The notes beneath the pieces were generated by a model. That model worked only from the letters and a program-made list of their open reading frames with translations. It was not told where the DNA came from and searched no databases. From NCBI GenBank assembly GCA_034670405.1, contig JAXDDX010000056.1, positions 1,240,501-1,304,500 on the forward strand: 64,000 bases of DNA, read 5' to 3'. Every line of letters starts with the position of its first letter. The stretch's first letter is position 1. This DNA is from Hoplostethus atlanticus. Lineage: Eukaryota > Chordata > Actinopteri > Trachichthyiformes > Trachichthyidae. Positions 13,910 to 23,800 of the stretch are shown here, one piece after another. The translations under genes and the position numbers were made by a program.

Positions 13910-13946
<37 letters not shown>

Positions 13947-14699
13947 TTATTGCCAATTATAAAAACTGGATTAGGTACAGAAACGACCCAATATTTAGGA
14001 GAAGGCAGCGCCTGGAATTCAAACGCTGAACAACTGTGAAAAGGGATACACGCCCCTCACATAGTGTCACATGTTGCAATATGCTAGAAATAAAACTAAT
14101 TAAATTATATTGGATGAAATAGGTTGGTACACAAGCACACACACACACAAGCACACACACACACACACACACACACACTTAGCCAGACACAGTACCACTG
14201 TAGGTAAGATAATTTGATCCATTTTGATCATACAGTATATCCATATTGTGGAACTGCAGAAGGCATTTGAAATCTTACTGAATTGTGTTATTATTAACCC
14301 GTATCATAATGATTAACAATAATCTGAACAATGGATCTAATTTTTCTTCAGAATTTAAATTATCTCAAAACGTAACAACGTGCACTTTTTCTGTCTGTGC
14401 ATAATGTTCATGAGACGTTAAATTCATTTTTACAAATCACAATTAACCTCGGTTATTATGGGTGCAATCTATTATCAAGGACTAAATACAATACTTGGAT
14501 ACTATTTGATTCCTTTTGTAAACAAAACTGTTCTGTTATTCTGAAGTCCACAATTACTAGCGCAAAAAAAATAAATGATTTAAACCAATGAACCTAGTTC
14601 CACAGAAGTCGTGGATTACAAGGAGTTGTACCGACCTTGTATTGTCTCCCTGTGCGTCAACGATAAGTGCTGCGGGTTCACCTGCTTGCGGCGGGACAT
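6275..14699 (-). CDS. bcl11b: Bcl11b zinc-finger transcription factor, N-terminal part (exons 1 and 2)
   Basis: This is the 5' part of the gene for BCL11B/CTIP2, a nuclear C2H2 zinc-finger regulator of T-cell and neuron development that recruits the NuRD repressor complex. Coding exons are 14636-14699 and 6275-6659, joined through phase-1 splice sites. The protein starts [13 protein letters not shown], the family's NuRD-binding N-terminus. Residues about 52-78 form the N-terminal CCHC finger, [19 protein letters not shown] followed by IEHKRRLC (C55, C58, H73, C78). VEVGIQVTP and KGICPKQE follow, both hallmarks of BCL11 proteins. [14 protein letters not shown] matches BCL11B better than BCL11A, which has DILIF. 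Exon 2 has one base too many for its reading frame (see exon entry). The rest of the protein is off the left edge. Which teleost duplicate (ba or bb) cannot be decided. Confidence 0.9.
7071..7118. repeat. (TG)24 microsatellite
   Basis: An uninterrupted TG run inside bcl11b intron 1, one of a pair with 7307-7359 less than 200 bases away. Translations across it are CVCV or HTHT artefacts. Confidence 0.95.
7307..7359. repeat. (TG)26 microsatellite
   Basis: A second uninterrupted TG run in the same orientation as the one ending at 7118. It is expected to be polymorphic in length. Confidence 0.95.
9289..9313 (+). repeat. A25 homopolymer
   Basis: A 25-base A run in bcl11b intron 1. It could be the tail of an old retroposed insertion, but no recognisable element body was found beside it, so it is recorded only as a homopolymer. 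Confidence 0.85.
13070..13660. promoter_or_regulatory. Candidate bcl11b intronic enhancer (homeodomain-site-rich)
   Basis: About 600 bases with no simple repeat, in a window otherwise full of them. It is dense in ATTA/TAAT cores: CTTAATGATTAG, GATATAATTGATTTG, GGATTATGG, TTTTTAATCAT, GATTTAATCTGC, TTTAATCAAAAT and GCTTTAATTAAAG. It lies 1 to 1.6 kb inside intron 1, downstream of exon 1. Long repeat-free, AT-rich, homeobox-core-rich stretches are typical of conserved enhancers of developmental transcription factors. The function is inferred; conservation would have to be measured. Confidence 0.45.
13778..13945. repeat. Composite TG / G16 / (CG)7 / TG tract, candidate Z-DNA former
   Basis: A TG-rich array leads into a run of 16 G (13868-13883), then a perfect (CG)7 block (13884-13897), then TACGTGCGTGC and another TG run to 13945. 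Apart from the G run nearly the whole tract alternates purine and pyrimidine, the classic Z-DNA pattern, with (CG)7 as the strongest core. It starts about 690 bases inside bcl11b intron 1, close to the 5' end of the gene. Confidence 0.85.
14636..14699 (-). CDS. bcl11b: bcl11b coding exon 1
   Basis: On the minus strand the start codon at 14699-14697 opens [21 protein letters not shown], 21 codons plus one base, then the donor CAAG|GTCGGT. The N-terminal MSRRKQ motif is the NuRD/RBBP4-binding peptide shared by BCL11, SALL and FOG proteins. Position 7 is V where human BCL11A and BCL11B have G. The start has a G at -3. The frame stays open upstream to a further Met at 14834, but family comparison favours the MSRRKQ start. 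After splicing the next residues are AEANHE, comparable to TPEADH in human BCL11B. Confidence 0.92.
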
Positions 14700-15532
14700 T
14701 GCCCCGGCATTTACTCTGGCATCGCCCGGTGAACGGCACTTGGAGTCGGCTTGGACCGTGGTGTCGGTCCTCTCTGGATCGCAGGTGACCAACTTTTTCC
14801 TAATCCCGCTACAATTCACAGTCTTCGAGTGCAACGTGGTTGCGTGTTTGGAAGGTCAAAGAGACGGATGGGAGAAGCGATAAGGGTGGAAGACCAATTT
14901 GTCCACAGTGTCCCGCAGCCGCGTCACTTCTTCAGAGGAAGCAACACCTGGATTGAAGAAGCCAAAGTAGTTTTAGGAGGCAATACAGGCAGCTGATGAA
15001 TTGATATTTGCGCATGTAGGTAATTTATTGTAATAACCTATTTGCAGACTGCGCTTCTTAGGTAAAAATCCTGGAGTGCCCACCTCTGCAGCGATAATGG
15101 TGACAGATGAGGTACTCCACCGGTGATGGGTACCTATATTATTTGGCTCCTTTCTCTCTTCCTTTTTCTTGTTTTTATTAATACAGTTAAATCATCTGGG
15201 ATCAAACAGTCGCTGTTTATTCTAGGATCCCTACAGTCCTTCCATATCAGCAGTGGTGCGCTAAAATGACCCTTTGGCACCGAGTCCTCCTGCGCGTTTT
15301 GGCATCGGTGCGCGGAACGGCAACTCTTGGCTCTGGTGGTAGCCTCGTTGAAAGAGAGAGAGAGAGAGTGAGGGAGAGAGAGAAAGAGAGAGAGAGTGAG
15401 AGAGAGATGTGGAGACAACAGGCGGGCAGACAAGACACCTCCTTCTCGTCCTCTTGCTCGTCCAACAAGCCGAGGTCCAATGTTTCCTATAGTGTCGAGG
15501 CTACTTCTTGTTGTCTCACGGTGAAAGGGGCT

Positions 15533-15566
<34 letters not shown>

Positions 15567-15720
15567 CTGGGTGTCTGTGTGTGTGGTTGGGGTTGCCTCC
15601 GTGGAGTGGGATGGGATTCAAGTTCAAGTGCGTCCGTGACGTTTGCGCGTCCACGCGGAGAGAGACACCAGACATCTGAAGCCAGAGGACTACACGGACA
15701 CTGGGGGCGACTAGCGGTGG
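14700..15720 (-). promoter_or_regulatory. bcl11b: Likely bcl11b 5' UTR and promoter region
   Basis: The kilobase upstream of the bcl11b start is relatively rich in CpG, for example around 14690-14770, 15285-15320 and 15640-15725. It also holds a GA tract (15353-15405) and a TG array (15537-15566). No clear TATA box or single transcription start could be fixed. The call rests on position and composition only. Confidence 0.4.
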
Positions 15721-15732
15721 CGCTCCGGAGCT

Positions 15733-15900
15733 CAGCGTTGGGCTAGTTACTAAAAAAGTAATCAAATTACTCCTCTCTCGTTACTCATTTCAAAACCAGT
15801 GGCTGTATTTTACTCACCACTCACTGGGAGCAGTGTTTCCTTACAAACCCAATTTCTCTCGAAAACAATCGGGACATTTCAGCTACCAGTTACCTGAGGT
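15733..15900. mobile_element. MITE-like remnant (hAT-type terminus, one end only)
   Basis: The sequence CAGCGTTGGGCTAGTTACT, followed by AAAAAAGTAATCAAATTACTC and CGTTACTCATTTC, resembles the left end of the common vertebrate non-autonomous hAT-like repeats, which begin CAGTGTTGGG and carry AGTTACT/AAAGTAAT repeats. No matching right terminus was found, so it is probably a truncated copy. The right boundary is approximate. Confidence 0.4.
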
Positions 15901-16064
15901 CCAATGGTCTTGTCATCTTTGTGTAAGTATAGTGGGAATACTTCCACCGAGCGAAAGTAAAGTTTATTGATTTTATTTATTTTTTTCATCTAAACTGGCT
16001 TCAAGTTATGCACGGGCCAAGCTCCCATTTGTTTCATTTATGGTTTTATCACTAGGATAATTCC

Positions 16065-16093
16065 TTATTATTATTATTATTATTATTATTATT
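16065..16093. repeat. (TTA)n microsatellite
   Basis: About nine uninterrupted TTA units in the bcl11b-ccnk gap. Confidence 0.9.
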
Positions 16094-16619
16094 CTTTTCA
16101 TATCAGGTCAACTGAAAATATTGCAGATCTCCTATGGCGTATTTCATTTTGGTATTATTCCAAAGTAGTTGGGGTCTCAAACTCGCTAACAGATTAGGTC
16201 TGAGTTACAGATTATATCGACCGATCTAGGGTCACCAGGTTATAACATACACATTACACAAGTAGCCTATACTGTGAGAATCACAAAAATGCAATTTGTC
16301 GTCTGAATTAAAGAACCGGACACATTTAGTTTGACTTGACTAGTTATACATTTAGTTTTAGGCTATGTGAATCATGAAACAATGCCAACACAATGAAAAC
16401 ACACTTCCCCACCTTGTACAGCATAACACACGGGCAGACCGGATCTTTGTTGTTCCATACAGATACTTTAAACATGTTGTGAAGCAACAGTACCCTCTGT
16501 TGGCATAGCTAGGACTAGGAGACAATGCAAACCTGTTTGGGGGCAATATAGTATGAATGGGTTGCGTTTTATGTTTGAAAAGACGTGTATTTAATTGGCT
16601 ATGTATACAAATCAGACCC

Positions 16620-16800
16620 TAAGAGGGTCCTTGAAGAGCAGATCAAGTTCACTCAGAGGCAATTAACGGCGCTAATGTGCGCTCATTCCGCACATAATTC
16701 ATTGTATTCATTTAGATCAATGTATGCTCCATGTATGCTCAGATAAATGCTTCATTCCACCTTCGAATCATACAGATCATCTGTTTTCTAATCAGAGCTA
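16620..16800. promoter_or_regulatory. Candidate conserved non-coding element
   Basis: A repeat-free stretch carrying GGCAATTAACGGCGCTAATG, CACATAATTCATTG and two near copies of TGTATGCTC. The mix of homeodomain cores with GC-rich spacers resembles a cis-regulatory element of the flanking developmental gene. It is inference only. Confidence 0.25.
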
Positions 16801-18589
16801 ATACCGTCCCTCACAACTAAATGTTTTAATACTACTCTCCAGTTTGGCCAAAATACGTTGCGTAGTAAAACTAAACCCTAATAAGCCCATTTAATGTTGA
16901 CACTATTTCCTCGGGATCAGCAGAGAAGTGTGCAGCTATAGCAATACGTTTTATAGGCTCCCATTAATAAAACATGCCCAGCAATTTTAAGAGCATTAGA
17001 AGTTTGATTGCTTCAGGGCAGGCCTAGGGGACTTTCCGGACAGTAATTATTTATATAAATGAAATGTCATCTCAGCTCTGGCTCAAGTAGACATAACCTC
17101 AGCAGACTCCACATGGAAACAGTACAGCACAACAGCTATCTCTCACAGATAGGTTGAGCATGTTGTCAAGCATATTGCTTTGACTTGCGTGCATAAATTC
17201 AGCATGTGATATTACATGAAACAGCTTCTTTTGCATTGGGCCAAGAGAGCAACAGCAATCATGGACACATTGGATGCTGGAGGAAAACATTATGCCTGAG
17301 TTCACACACTCTTGCTGTCCCTGCTGGCTACAAGCACTTCCTTGATCCTTACCCATGGGTTTCTCAATAATACATCAATGTCTCCATTATAGCTTGTATC
17401 TGGTGGCTCCCGGGCAAAGGCAGTTTTAGCCGGGCTGCACAGGGCCAGCACACCACAAATACCCAGTTTGTGGACACAGGAAAGGTTTTAAGTCCAAAGT
17501 GTTGCCTTTGAGGAGACATGGATCTTGTGTGTTAAGTGCCATTGCTGTATGGAAGATACCTGAGTGGGCTGAAAACACTGCAGGGCATCACCAACATAAG
17601 AAATGAGCATAAATTGAAATGACGTTTTTCAGAGCCATTTAATAAGTGCGTAGCCCAATGCAATAAATGTATTAGCCCCATTGCAAAATGCCCAAGCATT
17701 TGAGGATTTTCTAGTTATTTATAATTATGTTAGTACATAACACATGAGCCCAGAGCCCAACATTTGCTCAGGGAAGGCCTTGTAAATCAGTGAAGTAAAG
17801 CACATCATACCTCATGACTTTGATTCTGTCACAAGTCATCCTTCCTCTATGTGACATTAATATAATAAAGAGCAAGGTATATGAAAAAACGTAACTGCGT
17901 GTATGACGGTTTTGATGAAAAAGGGATCTTGTTTTCCCAGGGCTAAGTGTACAAGCGTGTCACAGCAGCCATTTTGATGTGTTTAACCACAACGTGACAA
18001 AGGACTGAAAGGTCCACTGTAGGACAGCCCATGGTAACATGGATGTTGCTCTGGGATTTGCTAATAGTCAGTGCCTCATTATGCAATGTTTAATATTAAT
18101 AAAGAAAGTACAAGTATATATTATTCATAAGCTGATTTACTGTGGTGTGTGTGTGTGTGTGTGCGTGTGTCCATAGACTTGAGTGACAGATTGAGATGCT
18201 GCCTTGCTATGGGCAATACAACTAGACAAGGCTCTTACTTTTCTACAGGACACACCCTGACAATTTCTCACGCAGTTAAGAGGATTTGTCCAAGCAAGGG
18301 TGAATATATAATGCATCTAGGTTCCAAATTTTAATTTGGACGAAGTAAATGATTCAATGCAGTCTTTTCTTAGAAGTGAGGCTGAAAGGGGAGGGGCACA
18401 GGATGTTACTCATAGCATAGTCTTACTCTCAAACATCAAAAGCAAACATCTGCCCACAAAAAACGGTGACAATTGAAATAATGTTTTTTTCACTTCAACT
18501 TCAAAAGTCGAATGAAAAATGGTGGCTGACTTTTGTTTTAACCAAGAATTTCTTTATTTGCCAGAAAGTCATCCATCATTAAAGTCATG

Positions 18590-18840
18590 CTTTTATGTCT
18601 TGTTTAGATTATTGTAGTCCATTGCTACCTTGTGCTACTCAAAAGACTGCTGCAATTCGTAGGCTACAAAATGTAATATAACAAAGATGTTGACTGGCCC
18701 TAACATTAAAACAGTCATATCACTCCAGTTTTAACCTTACTGTAGTGGTTCCAGTCAAGTTTAAAATGACCATCAGTTACTTATAAAACAGGGCTATGGT
18801 GTATCAGGGTATACCTTTAATATTAAGCTCTCGGTTATCT
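18590..18840 (+). mobile_element. LINE fragment (L2/Rex-type reverse-transcriptase end)
   Basis: Translation around 18605-18680 gives LDYCSPLL followed by RRLQNV, and the DNA further on reads CATATCACTCCAGTTTTAA. This is the arrangement of the C-terminal part of fish L2/Rex-type LINE ORF2, typically LDYCNALL, then RLQ.VQNAAAR, then HITPVL..LHWLPV. The copy is badly decayed, with stop codons and frame changes and no 5' or 3' end. It is an ordinary dead LINE remnant. Confidence 0.55.
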
Positions 18841-19524
18841 GTTTTGGTTTGTTTTGGTTTTCTTTACTCCAAAAGGAATTTTTATGTCTCAATATGTTAG
18901 ACAAAAGATTTCATATGTATTCTTTGCATGGCTCCAGTCTCAAGCTCCACTGTCACATCAGTGTCTTTTCCTTGCATTCAGGGTTCAGAATTATTTTTAT
19001 ACATAAAGAAGGTTGTTGTGTGATCTTCAACCCCCAATCAAAATGGAAAACCCACTCCACTGGCATACAAGTCTCCAGAAAGCTACAGAAAGTCTATTGA
19101 TCCCTGTTTTAACTGGTTTCTATTTTACAAACAGTCTTACAGTAAGTGATGCATACCACCTCAGATATGTAAAGTCTCTCAGATATAAAATAACTACATT
19201 GATAGCTATGTTCTCTATTCAGTTTGGGAAATGTTTATGTGAGTTCATGCCCGCTCAAAAATGTGGGTGCATGAAAGGTTCTGCTAAATGTCCACAAGAT
19301 TAGGCTGAAAAAAGGATATGACTTTTTTTATTAATAGCTGCAGTATCCAGGGATAGTTTGCCTGAGGAAAAGGTGTTTTTCCTTTCATTTTGTTTTGAAA
19401 ATCCAATTTCATACATAGATTTGTCTCTCACTAATGTGTAGAGCCACGTTATCTGGTTTTAAATATATGCTAATATGCAATATGACCTGTTAATCTGCAG
19501 GCCAATATATTTAGAGCTATTATT

Positions 19525-19600
19525 GTGTAATCAGAATCAGTTTTATTTATAAGTAAATTCACACATATAAGGAATTTGTCTTGGTAGCTTGCTCCTGTAG
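19525..19600 (+). repeat. Interspersed repeat tail, teleost type
   Basis: The phrase AATCAGAATCAGTTTTATTT, followed by ACACATATAAGGAATTTGTC, matches the familiar teleost repeat of the form CAGAATCAG.TTTATTGGCCAAGTATG...ACACATACAAGGAATTTG. The family assignment is from memory of the motif, not from a search. Confidence 0.5.
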
Positions 19601-19979
19601 GTCACATGAGTCATAATAATATATGAAGATATAATAAGACATAATATATAAAGAACTGATCTAAATACTGTTTTATTCTTTTGATTTGCCTTGTTGAGAA
19701 AAGTTCTTTAAAGAGATTGTACCTATTTGTCAAGTCTCATCAATCTTGTCACAGTCACTCTTGACGGCAAAGGTATAGCGTTCTTTGTCTCCCTCTAGTG
19801 GATATTGGCAATAGCACAGTTTTGTTGTCGTAGTAGACTGTAATGTAAAAATGATTCTTCATGTGTAAATCTTCCTGTTTTTTCAATAATGGCAATAGTT
19901 ATTCATCTATTAAGACAAACTGATTTAAAGTAGAAAAAGAGAAAATATTTAACCATAGCAAACGTGTGCGTTGTGCTGC

Positions 19980-20138
19980 GTAATGACGTACACTATTCTC
20001 AGACGTATTTCAATATGGCGGTGCCCTTGTTACAATGGGGACTGTTGTTGAATACTTGGTAGTCAATTTATTGTAAATATTTGCAAATAATTCCTAAAAC
20101 TGTAGTCAGTCGTTTACCTCGAAGGCTACATGTTAAAG
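19980..20138 (+). promoter_or_regulatory. ccnk: ccnk promoter and non-coding exon 1
   Basis: A CRE-like TGACGTA lies at 19984-19990 and a YY1-type CAATATGGCGG at 20011-20021, a pair common at housekeeping promoters. No TATA box is evident. A likely 5' UTR exon ends at TTAAAG|GTAAGC (20138/20139). The intron ends at CTCCCCAG (20818), four bases before the start codon. The transcription start is placed only roughly, near 20000-20020. Confidence 0.6.
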
Positions 20139-20821
20139 GTAAGCTTCATGTTTCGAAACAAACATCCGGACGCAAATTAAAGTGAATTCAAGGTGGATTT
20201 GACAGGTTGAAAACTTCCTAGCTTTCGCTGACCTCGAGTGAAGCCAGTTTGCTAGCTAAGCTTAGCTAACGACGAAGATGATCTGCTTGGTCATGCTGTA
20301 GGCGGCAACTTTGGCTACTTCGAGTGTAACGTTACTGCAAAGCCACACTAATTGCATTATTGTAAGTTATCTCTTTCCGCATACACTGGCGCGACTGATG
20401 TTCATTCAGTGTTTATTGGATTAGCCCCACGAAGCTAACTCCGGTTCGATATGTTAGCTGTTATTAACAGTTGTTATGATATTACCAGGGAAACCACCGT
20501 TCTCCATTGCTAGTGGCATCGCTATGCAATTATAAATTGTCACTTGCCAGCTAATTTAAAAAATGTTAGACGTCCTGATTTTGTATTTAGGTAACTAGTC
20601 CGTGAATGAATGGGGGCAGATGCCGGTAGGTTTTGGTTCAGGCTAGTAGCGTTAGCTTGAACATCAACGTCATTCTACCTGACAGTTTGCCAGATAACCA
20701 TCCACTGCTTGTATGCCAATAAAATGTGTTGCTTTAAAAGTCACATTTTCTGGTGTGATTTTAAACTGTGTTACGACAGTCCAGTGCAGCGGGCCCATCC
20801 ACCGTTGCCTCTCCCCAGCAA

Positions 20822-23800
20822 ATGAAGGAAAACAAGGATATCGCATCAATGGCCGGCCAAACATTTCTGGACCACATCAAACCATGCTGGTACTGGGACA
20901 AGAAAGACCTGGCCCACACCCCTTCTCAGTCCGAGGGCTTGGACCCTGGCACAGAGGCCCGGTATCGGAGAGAGGGAGCCCGCTTTATATTTGATGTGGG
21001 AACCCGACTTGGCTTGTATCCTTGATTGATTGATTTGATTGCTGGGGAATATATATGAACATCTTTTGAGGAAAACACTAACATTTTTCTCTAATATGGT
21101 TCCTGATCGAGCACAAACAAGAACCATAACAACAACCAAATTGTATTACTTAATGATAAAACACCCTAAGGAATAGGAAATACTGAATCCTGTTAGCCTG
21201 TAACATTTATTCTGTTCCCTCCTGTTTTGATTTACAGATATACAAGCAAGTTATTGGACATAACACATCATAGCAATACAAAAGTCATAAACTCCTGCCT
21301 TTGGTTAGAATTTGTTTCATTGAATTGCTGAAGTGTTACAAATTGTAATCCTTGACTGTCATCAGACACTACGATACGTTGGCAACTGGCATCATATATT
21401 TCCACCGCTTCTACATGTTTCACTCCTTCAAGCAGTTCCCCAGATATGTGAGTTCAGTTGATGACTATGCTTATCGTTTTTAATCCCTGGAAGTAGAATA
21501 AATGGATGTAGGGTAAATGTTGTGAGTTGTGTCCCAACAGGTGACGGGTGCATGCTGTCTTTTCCTGGCGGGGAAAGTGGAGGAAACCCCTAAGAAGTGT
21601 AAAGACATCATCAAAACAGCCCGCAGTCTACTGAATGACGTGCAGTTTGCCCAGTTTGGAGATGACCCAAAGGTGCAGTATTCCTTTGTCTACCCTTCTG
21701 TCTTCTTGTGACTTTTGTTTTACGTTTAACATGGTTGAGAAATCTGCTGATTGCTCAAAATCTGCTCAAATTGTTTATAACCTTGGATCTATTTGTCACA
21801 GAATTATTTGCTTATTTACCTTAGTATCTCATTCAGATAAATTCTGGTGGTCAGAGTACAGAAAAAAACATCAACAGAAAGATGAAATGTAATAATACAT
21901 AGTCACATTAACCGTCATATTAATACATCACATGAACATTCCTCTCATACATGCTTAATCTTCCTAGCCTTTTGACTGACTGCTCAGTTAGGATCTCTCA
22001 TACAGTGTTAGAGAAAGGTCGATAAGGATGTGATCAGCCTTGTTTATACTGAGTTCTGTGTACAGAGTAGTGGGGTCTGTCTCTCAAAGCAAGCTCAACA
22101 TAGGGTATCTTTGTGGTAGCTAGCTTCACAAAACCTCACAAAGTCCTGTATAACTAGTCAAATGAAGGTGGTTATCAACTCCCTCTGTCAACTTTTCAAT
22201 CCAGCTATGATTACATTCACATAAAAGGGGGCCAGTCAGATTCAACATGGATAGATGCAGAGCAGCGGATTTAAGATAAGATGAACTGTTGATCCCTGTG
22301 GGGAAGTTAGGTTGCTGCAGCAGCAAAAGGAACAGATTTCAGCATGCCTCATGTTCCCTAGTGCTGCGTTGATGACAATATGGGTTCAAGAATTCCGGCG
22401 TACTTACTATGCAACCTTTTTTATTATTGATAGTCAACCATTGTAAGCTACCTGCTATTTGGTAGAAGCCCTATTTTATAGTCTGAGTGGGCAAATCGCC
22501 TGGAAACGCTGCAAACATTGCAATCAATATAAAATGAATGAAATATAATTATTATAAAATGCAATAAATCCTTATCCTCTACAGTCTCTAAACACCCTTG
22601 CTCTGCAACGAGCCCTTCTTACTAACAGTTAATTTCCATAGAATCCCCTGTACTGTCCTTAAGTTAAAAATAACTCCTCAGGATCCTCTAGGAATGGTGA
22701 TGCCATTTTCCCAGAGAGTTGAATGGTGAGGAGGCGGCCTTTTTATACATTTGTATCCGATATCCTGAACATAACCACCTCCAGAGCAAGAGAGGTGTGC
22801 AGCCTAAGTTACCTAGGCGATATACCTTGCTTAAAAGTGAGCCACTGCCGTGAGACTCCCTTCGTGACACAGGCCTGTTAGGGTCTGTGGTGAAAGCCTG
22901 TGCTACGTGGGTTGTTGAAACATGTGTTTCTGTCAACAGGAGGAGGTGATGGTGCTGGAGAGAATCTTGCTCCAGACTATCAAGTTTGACCTGCAGGTGG
23001 AGCACCCCTACATGTTCCTGCTGCGCTACGTCAAGCAGCTCAAAGGTCAGAGTGGATTGTTATGGCATCACATCCAGGCATCAGGGTGATTTATTATTCT
23101 TGGAATCAATAAATTGTGTTTATTTCTTATTGTCCAAGGTGAGAAGAATAAAGTGTGCAAGGTGCTACAGATGGCATGGACCTTCGTCAATGACAGGTGA
23201 GCTGCCAGAATGTGAACACACACACACACACACACACACTGTATCACAAATGACTCTTTCTGGAGTGCCGTATCATACTAGTCAATTTTCAGTCTTTCAC
23301 AGGATTTGACTGCCTTAGAATTGGGATGTTGGTTACTGCATGTAAAAAAATATATATTCAAACAGGATGGTCAGGGTGTTGATTTTAACTGCATTGTCTG
23401 TGCCCCCCCCAGCCTATGCACCATGCTGTCTCTGCAGTGGGAGCCAGAGATCATAGCGGTGGCCGTCATGTACCTGGCCGGCCGCCTCTGTAAGTTTGAC
23501 ATCCAGGAGTGGACTGCCAAGCAGACGTCCCGCCGCTGGTGGGAGCAGTTTGTCCAGGACGTCCCCGTTGAGCTGCTGGAAGGTATTCATCATACATCTT
23601 TTCATGCATTTTCTACAAGTACAGCACCAGGCAATGCTCGTTGATGGCAGCGTCACTTATTGAATATCTACCATGTGTTTATTCACAGCTGTAATTCAAT
23701 ACTAGACATTTGTTGTTTTTCTATGACGATGGTTGTGCATTGAGAAGACTGAATACAGTGTTTCCAAGTCCTCATTTCACACCTGATTCCTGCTCTACAT

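Larger units (their letters stand above)
6660..14635 (-). other. bcl11b: bcl11b intron 1
   Basis: This 8-kb intron runs from the CAAG|GTCGGT donor beside exon 1 to the TTTCTGCAG acceptor beside exon 2. It carries many CA/TG arrays (7071-7118, 7307-7359, about 8302-8338, 9026-9063, 13840-13945, 14140-14178), a GA tract at 8507-8543, and an A25 run at 9289-9313. An enhancer-like, homeodomain-site-rich stretch lies at about 13070-13660. Short open frames near 10678-10932 and 11422-11760 on the minus strand show no recognisable domain. No second gene was seen. Confidence 0.75.
14721..19980. other. bcl11b-ccnk intergenic region
   Basis: Between the divergent bcl11b and ccnk genes no exon was recognised. 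The human neighbour SETD3 was looked for by its conserved SET-domain phrases and not seen. The stretch holds a MITE-like remnant (15733 on), a (TTA)n run (about 16065-16093), an enhancer-like piece near 16620-16800, a LINE fragment (about 18590-18840), an interspersed-repeat tail (about 19525-19600) and a CTCF-like motif on the minus strand near 19790-19802. An open frame at 19013-19303 shows no known domain. Confidence 0.6.

Noticed and set aside
14611-14883. Plus-strand open frame of 90 codons over bcl11b exon 1
   Set aside because: It is the antisense shadow of the MSRRKQ exon and its 5' UTR; no domain is visible.
19013-19303. Plus-strand open frame of 96 codons upstream of ccnk
   Set aside because: It lies beside a decayed LINE fragment and shows no known domain; possibly repeat-derived.
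20768-20821. An in-frame upstream Met that would extend cyclin K by about 18 residues
   Set aside because: The extension crosses the CTCCCCAG acceptor, so it is intronic; the MKENK start matches the family.
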